Origin: an uncultured Eggerthellaceae bacterium
GTDB lineage: Bacteria; Actinomycetota; Coriobacteriia; Coriobacteriales; Eggerthellaceae
Length of the DNA: 45,848 nucleotides
Reading direction: 5' to 3'
Assembly (NCBI GenBank): GCA_905234635.1
Contig: CAJOJB010000003.1
Span: forward strand, 1-45,848
The notes beneath the pieces are model-generated. The model was not told where the DNA came from. It worked only from the letters and a program-made list of their open reading frames with translations, and did not search any database. The position numbers and the translations under genes were made by a program. Within the stretch, counting starts at the first letter, position 1; every line of letters begins with the position of its first letter. Below, piece by piece: positions 17,647 to 25,935 of this stretch.

Positions 17647-18909
17647 ATGGCTTCGCGCGACGGCGAACAACTAAAAGGCAAACATGTTTCGCAGCCACTC
17701 GTGGCCGAATATGACACCATCGACGATCTTGAAGAACCCGTTTCGGTGGGTGCGTGGCGCCCCGTTGTTTCGGCGAGCAAGGCCACAGGCGGCAGCGGGC
17801 GCTATAACGACTATTCGCGCAACACGGCCAACTACAGCAAGAATCAGCCCAGGACCGAAGGCCCGTCTCTCACGAAAATCTTAGGCATTGCCCTGGCGCT
17901 GCTTCTGGTGGGCGTTTTGGGCTATACGGGCTTTCAGGTGTTTAAGTCTAACTACAAAGAACAGGTAAACCAGCAGCTGCGCCCCGAAAGCGAAGCCGAA
18001 GACACCGCTGCGCGTGAAGTGCTTACGCCTACCACGTCGCGCGACCCCTTCTACATGATGATCGTCGGCGTGGACGTACTCGACGAAGGCGAAACCCAGC
18101 GTTCCGACACCAACATCGTGGCGCGCATCGACCCGCAAAATGGCGTTATTACCATGGTGTCCATCCCGCGCGACACCGCCATTAACCTGGAAGGCTACGG
18201 CACGCAAAAGTTCAACGCCGCCTACGCGTACGAAGGCATTCCGGGCGCCATTAAGGCAGCGGAAAGCCTCCTGGGCGTGAAAATTTCCCACTATGCCGTT
18301 ATCGACTTTAGCGGCATGGTTTCGCTCGTGGACGCCATTGGCGGCGTCGACGTGGACGTACCGGTGTATATTGACGACCCTGATGCAGGTGCTGTTACCG
18401 TGGAAGCGGGCCCCCAGCACCTCGACGGAGAGCACGCATTGGTTTTTGCCCGTTCGCGTGCATATGCTACGGGCGACTTCCAGCGCAGTACTAATCAGCG
18501 CCAACTAATCAGCGCCATGCTCAATCGGGCCATGACGCTTAATACCACCGATCTGCCGCGCGTTATCGAAGCAGCTTCGGAATGCATGACCACCGACATG
18601 TCGGTTACCATGCTTCAGGACTACGCGCTTTACTTCATGAACTTCGAAGAAATTACCGTCTATTCGGTCATGGTGCCTTCGGGCGTAGCCATGAACGAGG
18701 GCGCGTCGTACGTGGTGTGCGACACGGCTGCCCTGCTCAAGGTTATGCAGGCCGTCGACACGGGCCAAGACCCGTCCCAGTACGTGGAAGACTACACCGT
18801 TTCTAACAGCGAAGAAGCCCAGGCCGCAGGCATGCCAGACGCCATTGGCGTGGACAGCCGCCTTACCGAAGGGGGCTACTACGAAGAAGGCGACGGCTAC
18901 TATTACTAA
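17647..18909 (+). CDS. LytR-CpsA-Psr family cell-wall polymer ligase
   Basis: I start at the ATG at 17647 (420 residues) because TTAGGAG lies eight bases upstream; the track start at 17542 abuts the tRNA. A ~100-residue cytoplasmic tail is followed by one transmembrane helix (ILGIALALLLVGVLGYTGFQVF). The extracellular LCP domain has MMIVGVDVLDEGETQRSDT, VSIPRDTAI, KFNAAYAYEG, VIDFSGMVSLVDAIGGVDVDVP and ALVFARSRAYATGDFQRSTNQ. Such enzymes attach anionic polymers or glycans to peptidoglycan. The stop overlaps the next gene's ATG by one base. Confidence 0.9.
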   Translation: MASRDGEQLKGKHVSQPLVAEYDTIDDLEEPVSVGAWRPVVSASKATGGSGRYNDYSRNTANYSKNQPRTEGPSLTKILGIALALLLVGVLGYTGFQVFKSNYKEQVNQQLRPESEAEDTAAREVLTPTTSRDPFYMMIVGVDVLDEGETQRSDTNIVARIDPQNGVITMVSIPRDTAINLEGYGTQKFNAAYAYEGIPGAIKAAESLLGVKISHYAVIDFSGMVSLVDAIGGVDVDVPVYIDDPDAGAVTVEAGPQHLDGEHALVFARSRAYATGDFQRSTNQRQLISAMLNRAMTLNTTDLPRVIEAASECMTTDMSVTMLQDYALYFMNFEEITVYSVMVPSGVAMNEGASYVVCDTAALLKVMQAVDTGQDPSQYVEDYTVSNSEEAQAAGMPDAIGVDSRLTEGGYYEEGDGYYY

Positions 18910-21600
18910 TGCCGGTTCCTACGCAGAATAACTTCGCGTCCATCCTTGAGGCTCGAGCCAACGAACCGCAAGATTTTATCTGTTTCCTGGACGCAGAATC
19001 GGGCCAGACCTGCACCTATTTCGACTTGCGCCTGCGCGGCGTGTGGCTTGCGCGTGAACTGGAAGCCCAAAACGTGGTGCGCGGCGGCATTTGTGCGGTC
19101 GACATGGCCAATTCGCCCGAACTGCTTTACACCATTGTGGCGGCTGCCTACGGCGGTTTTTCGCTGCTGCTTTTGAACAACAATTTAAGCGGTGCGGAAA
19201 AGAAGCGCCGCGTGGCCGACGTCAAGCAAGCCTTGCGCGTAAAGCACCTGCCTGTGCTCAGCGAATCTACCGCCCACGCCCTTATTGCGGAAGCAGAAAC
19301 GGCGGGCCCCAACGCGCGTAAAGTGCTAGCCCAGTGGGCGCGTCGCGGGGTAGGGGCCTTTGACGAAGATGCCATGGCCTTTGTCATGCTCAAGGCTGGC
19401 GTGGCGGGCCGCCAGAAGGCCGTGCCTATTACCTGGGCGCATTTGCTTTCCGAAGCGCGGGCGTTCAATACGACCCTGTGCAGAAGGCCAGGGCATTTGG
19501 CAGCAGGTCTTGCCCCTTTTCCACATGGACGGCCTGCAGGCTTTCATTCGTTCGGTGCTTAACCATAACGCCATGGTGTTTTATCGCAGCTTCGACGCGC
19601 CGCGCGTGCTTTCCGACGCTTTCACCTATAGTGCCACGCACCTGGCCCTGGGCGACAAGATGCTCCAGGACCTGCTGGACTTAAACGAAGAAGTCATGGA
19701 AAAGACGGGGAAGAGCCCCCTGGAATTGTACGAATGCATTTTGGTGGACGCGGCGCATCCTAATAAGCAAACGCTCATTCGTGCCCTTGGCCAGCACATC
19801 GCGCTGTTCGTGGCCTTTGGTCATACGGAAACTTGTTCGTACTTCGCGGCCGCGCGGCTGGTGGATAGCGAATGCCTTGAATTGGAAATTTTCGACGGCT
19901 ACACCACTACCATTGTCGCGCCTGACGCGTCGGGCTTTGGCCAACTGGGCGTTATTGGCCCCAGCGTGGTTACCGAATATTTGAACGCACGGGCTGCCGT
20001 TACGGCCGACGGCATGCTGCTTACCGGGAGCATGGCGCGTGCTACTGAAAGCGGCACCCTGGTTTTTGCCGAACCGGTTAACGACAGTTTCGATTCGGGC
20101 GGGGAAACCATCAACCCCGAAGACATCCGCAACAAAATAATGGCTTTCGAAGGCGTAACGGACGCCTACGTGTTTGGCGCAACCGACGACGTTTGGGGTT
20201 ATCGCCCCGTGGCTTTTGTTGAAGCAGGCGACGCGGCGTCGCGGCCGGGCTTTAACCGCTTCTATGCCGCCGACGACATGCGCAACCGCCTGTCCACGCG
20301 CCTGGAGAAACCCCACCTGCCCGACCAGTTTGTTTTCGTCAATGAATTCCCGCGTACCAGTGTGGGCAAGGTGGGCATGGGCACCCTCGAGCGCATGTGG
20401 GAAGCCCGCTTGCAGCCCGCACGCGTGGAAATCTGGCACGTGCGTCTGCCGTTGGTTACGCCTATTCGTACGGCTAAAACGCGCTTGCGCAGCCGCGATT
20501 CCATTGTGGTGCGCATTACCGACTATGCTGGTCGCCACGGTATTGGCGAATGCGTGGCCTTCGATACCGACTGGTACACCACCGAAACTCTTGCCACCGA
20601 CCTGCCCCTTATCCGCGACGCGCTGGCGCCGTTGTTGGTGGGTCGCGTGCTGCTGCATCCGAGCGAAGTAACCGAACTCTTCGAAAATGCACCAGGTGCT
20701 ATGGAGGCGCCTCTGGCTCGTGCTGCCCTGGAAAACGCCCTATGGGATTTGTATGGCAAGGTGCGCGGGCGGGCTATTACCCAGCTTATTGGCGCGCGCG
20801 AAAGTATTGCCGAAGAAGGCGCGATTGATGCTGTGCCCGAAGGCTGCGTGCTGGGCGGCGCTGTGGTGGGGCTTGGCACCGTGGCCGAAGTGCTGGCGGC
20901 CGTGGACGAAAGGGTCGAAGCGGGTTATCGCCGCGTGAAGCTTAAAATCAAGCCCGGCGAAGACGTGGACCTGGTGCGTGCGGTGCGCAGTGCCTACCCC
21001 GACCTTATGATTATGCTCGACGCCGACCAAAGCTATAAGGACGAACAGCTTTCCGTGCTGCAAGAACTCGACGAATTCAATATCGAAAGCATTGAAGAAC
21101 CGCTCGACCCCAGCTATGTGCCTACGGTGGGCCCCACGGACTTGTTCGACCGCCTGGCGCGTCTGCAGACGCAGTTGCGTATGCGCGTGTGCTTGGATGA
21201 AAGCTGGACCAACGGGGAAGAGCTGCGCGAAATTCTGGACGCTCATCCCGAATTGCGCTGTGTGTCGCTCAAAATTGCCAAGTTCGGCGGCGTAACTGCG
21301 GCGTTGGACTTCCATAAATGGGCGCGCGAACGCGGCATTGAAGCCTGGCCAGGCGGCATGTACGAAACGGGTATTTCCAAGCGCCTGCATGCGGCCTTTG
21401 GTTTGCTGCCAGGCGTGAATTTGCCAGGCGACATAAACGACAGTTGCCGTTACTTCACGGTGGACATTTGCCGTCCGCCTTTCGAGCTTTCAGGCGGGCT
21501 TATGGTGGTCAACAACACCGACCACCCCACGGGCCTGGGCTGTACGCTCAACGAAAGCGTCCTTGCCAACGTCACCGAAGGCTACTGGCTCTGCGAATAA
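18909..21600 (+). pseudogene. MenE-MenC fusion (OSB-CoA ligase + OSB synthase), frameshifted
   Basis: Two track ORFs (18909..19562 and 19360..21600) are one gene broken by a +1 frame change at about 19479, where PITWAHLLSEARAFNTTLC continues in the other frame as AEGQGIWQQVLPLFHMDG. The first ~500 residues are an adenylate-forming ligase. Its phosphate loop is degenerate (LKAGVAGRQKAV for TSGTTGxPK) and the TGD motif reads TGS, while FGHTE, GGETINPEDI and PRTSVGK remain. The last ~390 are an enolase-superfamily OSB synthase with KLKIKPGED, LDADQS, IEEP, CLDES and LKIAKFGG intact. Menaquinone synthesis is the likely pathway. The shift could be a mutation or a sequencing error. Confidence 0.82.
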
Positions 21601-21602
21601 AT

Positions 21603-21668
21603 TGGGAAATTGGGGTCGGAGGATATTTTCCCATTTTTGGGAAAAAATCCTCCGACCCCAATTTCCCA
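21603..21668. repeat. Palindromic repeat element, copy 1
   Basis: A 66-base near-perfect palindrome built from arms of TGGGAAATTGGGGTCGGAGG and its complement, with a short centre of TTTTCCC/GGGAAAA. It lies three bases after the menE-menC stop. A second copy is at 22678-22746, so the pair brackets the SDR gene. It resembles REP-type elements; no RAYT transposase is in the window. Confidence 0.85.
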
Positions 21669-21675
21669 GTTTCCC

Positions 21676-21707
21676 AAAAAGAAACCCCCGCACATGGCAG
21701 GGGTTTC
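21676..21707 (-). terminator. Terminator of the SDR gene
   Basis: Read on the minus strand, GAAACCCC and GGGGTTTC arms (21681-21688 and 21700-21707) are followed by TTTTT, 27 bases after the SDR stop. Confidence 0.75.
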
Positions 21708-21733
21708 GCAAGTTCTTTAAGCGTACCGCTAGG

Positions 21734-22519
21734 CTATACGCAGGTGTAACCACCGTCGACAGCGATCATTTGACCAGTTACATAGCTGGATTCTTCAGCA
21801 CCCAGGAAGACAGCGGCGGAATTCAGTTCGCCGCCCTGGCCGTAACGCTGCATAGGAACGGTGCTCTTGGCAAAGTTCTGGAAGTATTCGGTGTCCAGCG
21901 TTTCGGTGGTCAGTTCGGTGTAGAAGTAACCCGGGCAAATGGCGTTCACGGTTACGCCAGCCGGTGCAAATTCGGCTGCGGCAGCGCGGGTGAAGTTAAC
22001 AACAGCGCCCTTGGAAGCATGGTATGCGCAGGTGGGGATAGCGGTGTTGCCAACCAAGCCATAGATGGAAGCAATGTTGATGATGCGACCATAGGTTTGC
22101 TTGCCAGCTTCAATGTTGGACTGCATGTAGCCGCCAACCTTCTTGCACATGGTGAAAATACTGGTCAGGTCCAGGTTCATCGTGAAATCCCAGTCTTCGC
22201 GCTTGAACTCTACCAGCTTGGTGCCCGTGCCAGCTTCGCCGCCAGCGCTGTTTACCAAAACTTCGATATGACCGAACTTTTCGTCGGCGGCTGCAATAGC
22301 AGCGTCGATAGAAGCATCGTCGGTTACGTCGCATGCATAAGGCAGCACTTCAATGCCGTACTTTTCGGAAAATTCTTTAGCGCTTTCTTCCAGACGCTCG
22401 ACGCGACGGGCCAAAAGCACCAGATTGGCACCCTGCTGAGCATAGCCTTCTGCCATCTGCTTGCCCAGGCCAGAAGAAGCACCGGTAACTGCCACGACTT
22501 TTCCTGTGAAATCGAACAT
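21734..22519 (-). CDS. SDR family NAD(P)-dependent oxidoreductase
   Basis: A 261-residue classical short-chain dehydrogenase. The cofactor loop is TGASSGLG and the core motif is NSAGG. The catalytic Ser is in INIASIYG and the Tyr/Lys in YHASK; ICPGYFYTEL and the C-terminal VTGQMIAVDGGYTCV are conserved. It resembles gluconate 5-dehydrogenase or hydroxysteroid dehydrogenase types, but the substrate cannot be read from sequence. GGGAGGAAC precedes the ATG. It is bracketed by two copies of the palindromic repeat and is transcribed against menE-menC. Confidence 0.9.
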   Translation of the reverse strand: MFDFTGKVVAVTGASSGLGKQMAEGYAQQGANLVLLARRVERLEESAKEFSEKYGIEVLPYACDVTDDASIDAAIAAADEKFGHIEVLVNSAGGEAGTGTKLVEFKREDWDFTMNLDLTSIFTMCKKVGGYMQSNIEAGKQTYGRIINIASIYGLVGNTAIPTCAYHASKGAVVNFTRAAAAEFAPAGVTVNAICPGYFYTELTTETLDTEYFQNFAKSTVPMQRYGQGGELNSAAVFLGAEESSYVTGQMIAVDGGYTCV

Positions 22520-22677
22520 GTTGTTCCTCCCTTACTAGTTGAACACTATTCGTAAGCCCCTGGGATTTCCCAGTCGAGTTCGGCTCGTTCTAATAATATC
22601 TACGGACATGGTATCTGAGGTCAAAATTAATGCTTGCGAAACAATTACTAGGTAAGTGGCTATATGCCAAGAGATGA

Positions 22678-22746
22678 TTTGGGAAATTGGGGTCGGAGGA
22701 TTTTTCCCAAAAGTGGGAAAATATCCTCCGACCCCAATTTCCCAAA
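22678..22746. repeat. Palindromic repeat element, copy 2
   Basis: A 69-base palindrome with the same 20-base core arms as copy 1 but a different centre (TTTTTCCCAAAAGTGGGAAAATA). It lies in the 404-base region between the SDR and DUF4126 genes. That region also holds a 15-base direct repeat, GAAGAACCAGCAAAC, at about 22829 and 22864; I see nothing else in it. Confidence 0.85.
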
Positions 22747-22923
22747 TCGCCTTACGTAACAAACGTGCTACAGGTGGGCAGGGGAGCACTCTGCGCGGCA
22801 CCCGCGCGCTACAATGTGCGCGAACAAGAAGAACCAGCAAACTGCATGCAGCAGTAAGCTAAGGAAGAACCAGCAAACCGCAAGGTCTAGTAAACCAATG
22901 TGTTTGCACAGGAAAGGAAGCGC

Positions 22924-23526
22924 GTGGACTTTTCTTCCGAAACTATTCAGATAGTCGTTGCCCTGGCGGCGGGCGTTTCGCTTTCGGCTTCATGCGGCTT
23001 TCGCGTGTTCGTGCCGCCACTGATTGTCAGCCTGGCTGCGCTGGCGGGCATGGTGGACCTCAGCCCCGACCTTGCCTGGCTGGGCACCTGGCCAGCAGCT
23101 ATTGCCTTTGGTTCCGCCGCGCTCGTTGAAGTGGCCGCCTATTATATTCCTGCGCTCGACAATTTGCTCGATACTATTTCGGTACCTGCGGCCACGCTGG
23201 CTGGCACCTTGTTGACGGCTGCCATGTTGGGCGTGGATATTCCGCCTGCCGCCCGCTGGATCCTGGCGCTTATTGCTGGTGGGGGAACGGCGTTGGCGGT
23301 GAGTTCTGCCACGGCAACGGCGCGCGGTGCTTCAACGGTTACCACAGCAGGCCTGGCAAACCCTGTGCTTTCAACGGGCGAACTTGCTGCTTCGGCGGGC
23401 TTAAGTGTTATGTCAATCCTTTTGCCGCTGCTTGCTCTGGTGTTGGCGCTTATTCTTGTTATCGCTTTGGTTCGCTGGCGTTCTCGCCGCCGCACTTCAC
23501 ATGCAACGCAAGGGCCTGGCAACTAA
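22924..23526 (+). CDS. DUF4126-type integral membrane protein
   Basis: I start at the GTG at 22924 (200 residues) with GGAAAGGAAG just upstream. The protein is almost entirely hydrophobic, with about five to six membrane helices. It has the family opening (ALAAGVSLSASCGFRVFVPPLIVSLAA) and the central YIPALDNLLDTISVPAATLAGTLLTAA. It ends in a short basic tail. DUF4126 proteins are of unknown function. The stop overlaps the remnant toxin on the opposite strand. Confidence 0.85.
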   Translation: MDFSSETIQIVVALAAGVSLSASCGFRVFVPPLIVSLAALAGMVDLSPDLAWLGTWPAAIAFGSAALVEVAAYYIPALDNLLDTISVPAATLAGTLLTAAMLGVDIPPAARWILALIAGGGTALAVSSATATARGASTVTTAGLANPVLSTGELAASAGLSVMSILLPLLALVLALILVIALVRWRSRRRTSHATQGPGN

Positions 23527-23678
23527 TCTATTTCTATCAGGGTTTCGAAATCCTGCGTTAGATGAAACATGCGCATTACATAAACCGTTTCGCCATTAAA
23601 GCGGTACAACACAACATATTTACGCACATACTGTTCTCGATATTCGAGTTCGGGGGCGAAAACAACGCTATACCCCAT
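23523..23678 (-). pseudogene. Truncated RelE/ParE-like toxin
   Basis: A 51-codon ORF below the track cut-off: MGYSVVFAPELEYREQYVRK ... YVMRMFHLTQDFETLIEID. The C-terminal half (VVLYRFNGETVYVMRMFH) matches the ParE/RelE beta-sheet and active-site region, but the usual ~95-residue length is not reached. AAAGGA precedes the ATG, so translation is possible. It overlaps the end of an upstream antitoxin-like frame. Confidence 0.55.
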
Positions 23679-23860
23679 ACTTGTCCTTTAAGTTCTTGCG
23701 AATTGTGGCATACGTAGTTGTGTTGCCTTCGTACCCTTCGGCCATAAGATGGCGAAGAAGACTAACAGTGAGGTCGTCGCTGTTGTCTGCGGGTTCTATA
23801 GGCTGAATCAAAATGCCATCTTCCGTAAAAGTACAAAGGGCGTTTGTTTGGTCAAGTTTT
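23669..23860 (-). pseudogene. Degraded antitoxin-like frame upstream of the ParE remnant
   Basis: An open frame without a good start encodes ... FTEDGILIQPIEPADNSDDL ... GYEGNTTTYATIRKNLKDKY and ends within the start of the toxin remnant, the normal antitoxin-toxin overlap. Its beginning is replaced by an inverted repeat, TGTCTCA...TGAGACA, around GGGGACGGAGTAAAAA (about 23863-23895). Family uncertain. Confidence 0.45.
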
Positions 23861-23956
23861 GTCTCATTTTTACTCCGTCCCCATTTGAGACAGGTGTTTA
23901 CAGATTGGTGTCAGTCGTGCTGCCAGGTACTTCAAATGGCAAAGTAGTGGTATAAA

Positions 23957-24027
23957 TACTCTTGGAAGTCTCCCTCGGGATTCTTCCACCACGAGCCGGG
24001 GGCGCATACTCCCGGCTTTTTGTTTTT
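23957..24027 (+). ncRNA. Candidate small RNA with terminator
   Basis: An extended -10 (TGGTATAAAT, 23948-23957) precedes two stable hairpins. The first has outer arms TGGAAG/CTTCCA with inner TCCC-TC-GGGA. The second is AGCCGGG...CCCGGCT (23994-24017) followed by TTTTTGTTTTT, a textbook terminator. No ORF fits. The predicted transcript is about 60 bases. No clear -35 is seen, so this is tentative. Confidence 0.4.
23994..24027 (+). terminator. Strong rho-independent terminator
   Basis: AGCCGGG-GGCGCATACT-CCCGGCT with TTTTTGTTTTT. It ends exactly where the left 78-bp direct repeat begins. Confidence 0.8.
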
Positions 24028-24105
24028 AGGGGTTTCGCAATAGGCGCACTTTGCAAATCGTAAGAAAGGTCGCCAATTGCGGCAACCATAGCCTCGATGT
24101 CTTTA
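24028..24105. repeat. 78-bp direct repeat, left copy
   Basis: Identical at all 78 bases to 25721-25798, starting AGGGGTTTCGCAATAGG and ending GATGTCTTTA. It abuts the left inverted repeat of the IS element. On the minus strand it encodes an internal part of a small antitoxin-like protein (KDIEAMVAAIGDLSYDLQSA). Confidence 0.95.
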
Positions 24106-24492
24106 ATATGAGCAGACCAAAGTCAAGAGGCAATATTGGGCCAGACAGGAAAATCCCGTCTGGCCCGTCTATATCTCCACCTGCCTAGTCCCTTGCGATG
24201 GGCGTGTCTTTAATCGACGCTCGTCTTTGCAGTTTAATATCCGCGGGTTCGACTCGCTGGGCAGCAGCAGCTTCCATGAGGAGAGGCACGCCGCCTTATT
24301 ATTGCCCGCTATGTTGCGAGTCGCTGCATCGCATTTCGTTGCTACGGCTGGCGCTGTCACCTTCGTTCAAGAAGAATCTATTCGCGTGCATACCGCAGGG
24401 AGCGGCGCACAAAAAACCTGCAGGAATCAGCGCCAACGACCAATCGATTGCAAGGGCTTTGGCAGGATGAAGGCTCTAAAGAAAAGTCTTCT
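24106..24492 (-). ncRNA. Possible bridge (guide) RNA region of the IS element
   Basis: The 387 bases between the left end and the transposase stop have no convincing ORF. They contain a strong hairpin, GGGCCAGAC...GTCTGGCCC (24138-24166). In IS1111-type elements the recombination guide RNA is reported to come from the end downstream of the transposase. The assignment is by analogy only; the exact RNA ends and loops are not determined. Confidence 0.35.
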
Positions 24493-25599
24493 CTACAGTG
24501 TTCCTTCACTCATGCGCCCGATTGCCCACATCCAGCATGCCAGCTCACGAGCTGTGGCACAGTTGGCAACACAGGGCTTCTTGCCACGCGTATGCAGCTG
24601 TCGTCGTCTTGCAACCAGTCTCTTGGTTGCCTTAGCGGCATGGTTTTCTATCGATAGGGGCACCTCTGGTGTTGGTGCACACTTTCTCTTGGGCAGAGCG
24701 TTTGCGTAGTGCCAGGCAGATTCAACTACAAGCTTTCGTATATGGGAGTTGCCCGCCTTGGTTATCCCTCCGCGCGCCAGCCTCTCACCGCTGGAATGCT
24801 CAGATGGTACAAGACCTAACCAGGCGGCGAACGCACTGGCGTTGTCGAACCGAGAGAACACGGCAGCTTCTACCACCACGGCGAACGCCGTCATGGTCTC
24901 TACCCCTTTAAGGCAGCGAAGGGCATCCACTCGATCGCGCCAGCGATCTTGCATCGCATATTTCCTAATGTAGTTCTCAATCTGCTTCTTCGTCTGTTCG
25001 AGATGGCGCACTTCTGATATGTAGTAGGCAAAAGCATCTTCGTCAGCTTCTTGGGAGAACTCTATGGTTCGAACCCAGGTCCAAAATGCACGCGTCCAGT
25101 TGGCAATACGAGTGCCTGAAGCATTCTTTTCATCAAAGACATATCCATGACGCATGAGAAACTTCGTCATGCGGTGCCGTGCGCGCACCAGGTCGTCTCG
25201 TACGTCTTCGAGCACACGTGCAATATCACGCATGGCTTCTGTTTCCTCGTCGGGTACGAACACCTCAACAATGTTGCGGCTGGCCAACAGCCTTGCCAAA
25301 AAGACGGCATCCTCACGGTCGTTTTTCTTACGTTTGTCGGCAGCGGGTTTGTGCATCTTAGAGACTGCACCCACCACGCAGTCAACACCTAGAGCGCGCA
25401 GTTCGCGCACGAGCGCAAAACCAGTAACACCCGATTCATAGACCGCTTTGGGTTCCTCGAAGGATAAGATCCAGTCGGCCACTTCTGCTGGACAGTTGTC
25501 AAACTTCTTTGTGGTAACTTCACCTGTCAGTGGGTTAAAAGCTGCTGCGGTAATAGAACGTGCGTGTACATCGAGTCCGACTGAGGTAACATAGCTCAT
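24493..25599 (-). CDS. IS110/IS1111-family transposase (DEDD recombinase)
   Basis: I start at the ATG at 25599 (368 residues), preceded by GAAGGGG. The RuvC-like N-terminal domain has GLDVHARS, YESGVTG and KNDREDAVFLARLL, giving the Asp-Glu-Asp-Asp set. A helical middle follows. The transposase_20-type C-terminal domain carries LRCLKGVETMTAF, WLGLVPSEHSSGER and GGITKAGNSHIRKLVVESAWHY with the catalytic serine region. The length is typical and it looks intact. Confidence 0.93.
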   Translation of the reverse strand: MSYVTSVGLDVHARSITAAAFNPLTGEVTTKKFDNCPAEVADWILSFEEPKAVYESGVTGFALVRELRALGVDCVVGAVSKMHKPAADKRKKNDREDAVFLARLLASRNIVEVFVPDEETEAMRDIARVLEDVRDDLVRARHRMTKFLMRHGYVFDEKNASGTRIANWTRAFWTWVRTIEFSQEADEDAFAYYISEVRHLEQTKKQIENYIRKYAMQDRWRDRVDALRCLKGVETMTAFAVVVEAAVFSRFDNASAFAAWLGLVPSEHSSGERLARGGITKAGNSHIRKLVVESAWHYANALPKRKCAPTPEVPLSIENHAAKATKRLVARRRQLHTRGKKPCVANCATARELACWMWAIGRMSEGTL

Positions 25600-25720
25600 G
25601 GGAAGCCCCTTCCATGTATGTGGCAACCTGGCCACGGTTGATAACTACACCAACCATTATCGGCCCCGATCCACGGTTTATATGAGCAGAGGGGCTTCCT
25701 TTGGTCTGCTCATATCGTCT

Positions 25721-25798
25721 AGGGGTTTCGCAATAGGCGCACTTTGCAAATCGTAAGAAAGGTCGCCAATTGCGGCAACCATAGCCTCGATGTCTTTA
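25721..25798. repeat. 78-bp direct repeat, right copy
   Basis: Identical to 24028-24105. It lies five bases outside the right inverted repeat of the IS element and inside the antitoxin-like gene that starts at 25839. Confidence 0.95.
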
Positions 25799-25839
25799 TC
25801 TGTCACTACGGTTCCGCTTTTTAATGTATATTGCATCAT
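25721..25839 (-). pseudogene. Antitoxin-like gene interrupted by the IS element
   Basis: From an ATG at 25839 with GAGG upstream the frame reads MMQYTLKSGTVVTDKDIEAM ... IGDLSYDLQSAPIAKPL and then runs into the IS end. The YTLKSGTVVTDKDIE opening resembles small CopG/ribbon-helix-helix-type antitoxins. The C terminus is missing on both sides of the element. The start overlaps the end of a toxin-like remnant. Confidence 0.5.
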
Positions 25840-25842
25840 CTA

Positions 25843-25932
25843 CCTCGCTATTCCCAATTCACGCCTAATCTTTTCAGTTACTGGACTCATGGCATGGATA
25901 ATGAGTATCTGCAAGTGTGCTTTTAGGCCCCT
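25843..25932 (-). pseudogene. C-terminal scrap of a toxin gene
   Basis: An open frame without a start reads VRGLKAHLQILIIHAMSPVT then EKIRRELGIAR and stops at the TAG just before the antitoxin ATG. The arrangement suggests a toxin-first TA pair whose 5' part was lost against the VapC-like gene. The family is not certain. Confidence 0.4.
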
Positions 25933-25935
25933 GAC

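Larger units (their letters stand above)
24106..25715 (-). mobile_element. IS110-family (IS1111-like) insertion sequence
   Basis: Bounded by perfect 17-bp inverted repeats, ATATGAGCAGACCAAAG (24106-24122) and its complement (25699-25715). It contains one DEDD-type transposase on the minus strand. The long non-coding end (~387 bases) lies downstream of the transposase and the upstream end is short. That layout, with terminal inverted repeats, fits the IS1111 subgroup rather than IS110 sensu stricto. Perfect 78-bp direct repeats flank the element, which is atypical because these elements normally make little or no target duplication. Confidence 0.85.

Noticed and set aside
19470-19490. Programmed +1 frameshift in menE-menC.
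   Set aside because: No slippery codon or stop-codon context is visible at the junction; mutation or sequencing error is more likely.
21563-22555. 330-codon plus-strand ORF across the SDR gene.
   Set aside because: It is antisense to the SDR, which has complete motifs and a Shine-Dalgarno; the ORF also runs through the palindromic repeat.
23898-24089. 63-codon minus-strand ORF reading through the left 78-bp repeat.
   Set aside because: Beyond the repeat it reads backwards through a strong terminator; only the repeat part is genuinely coding-derived.
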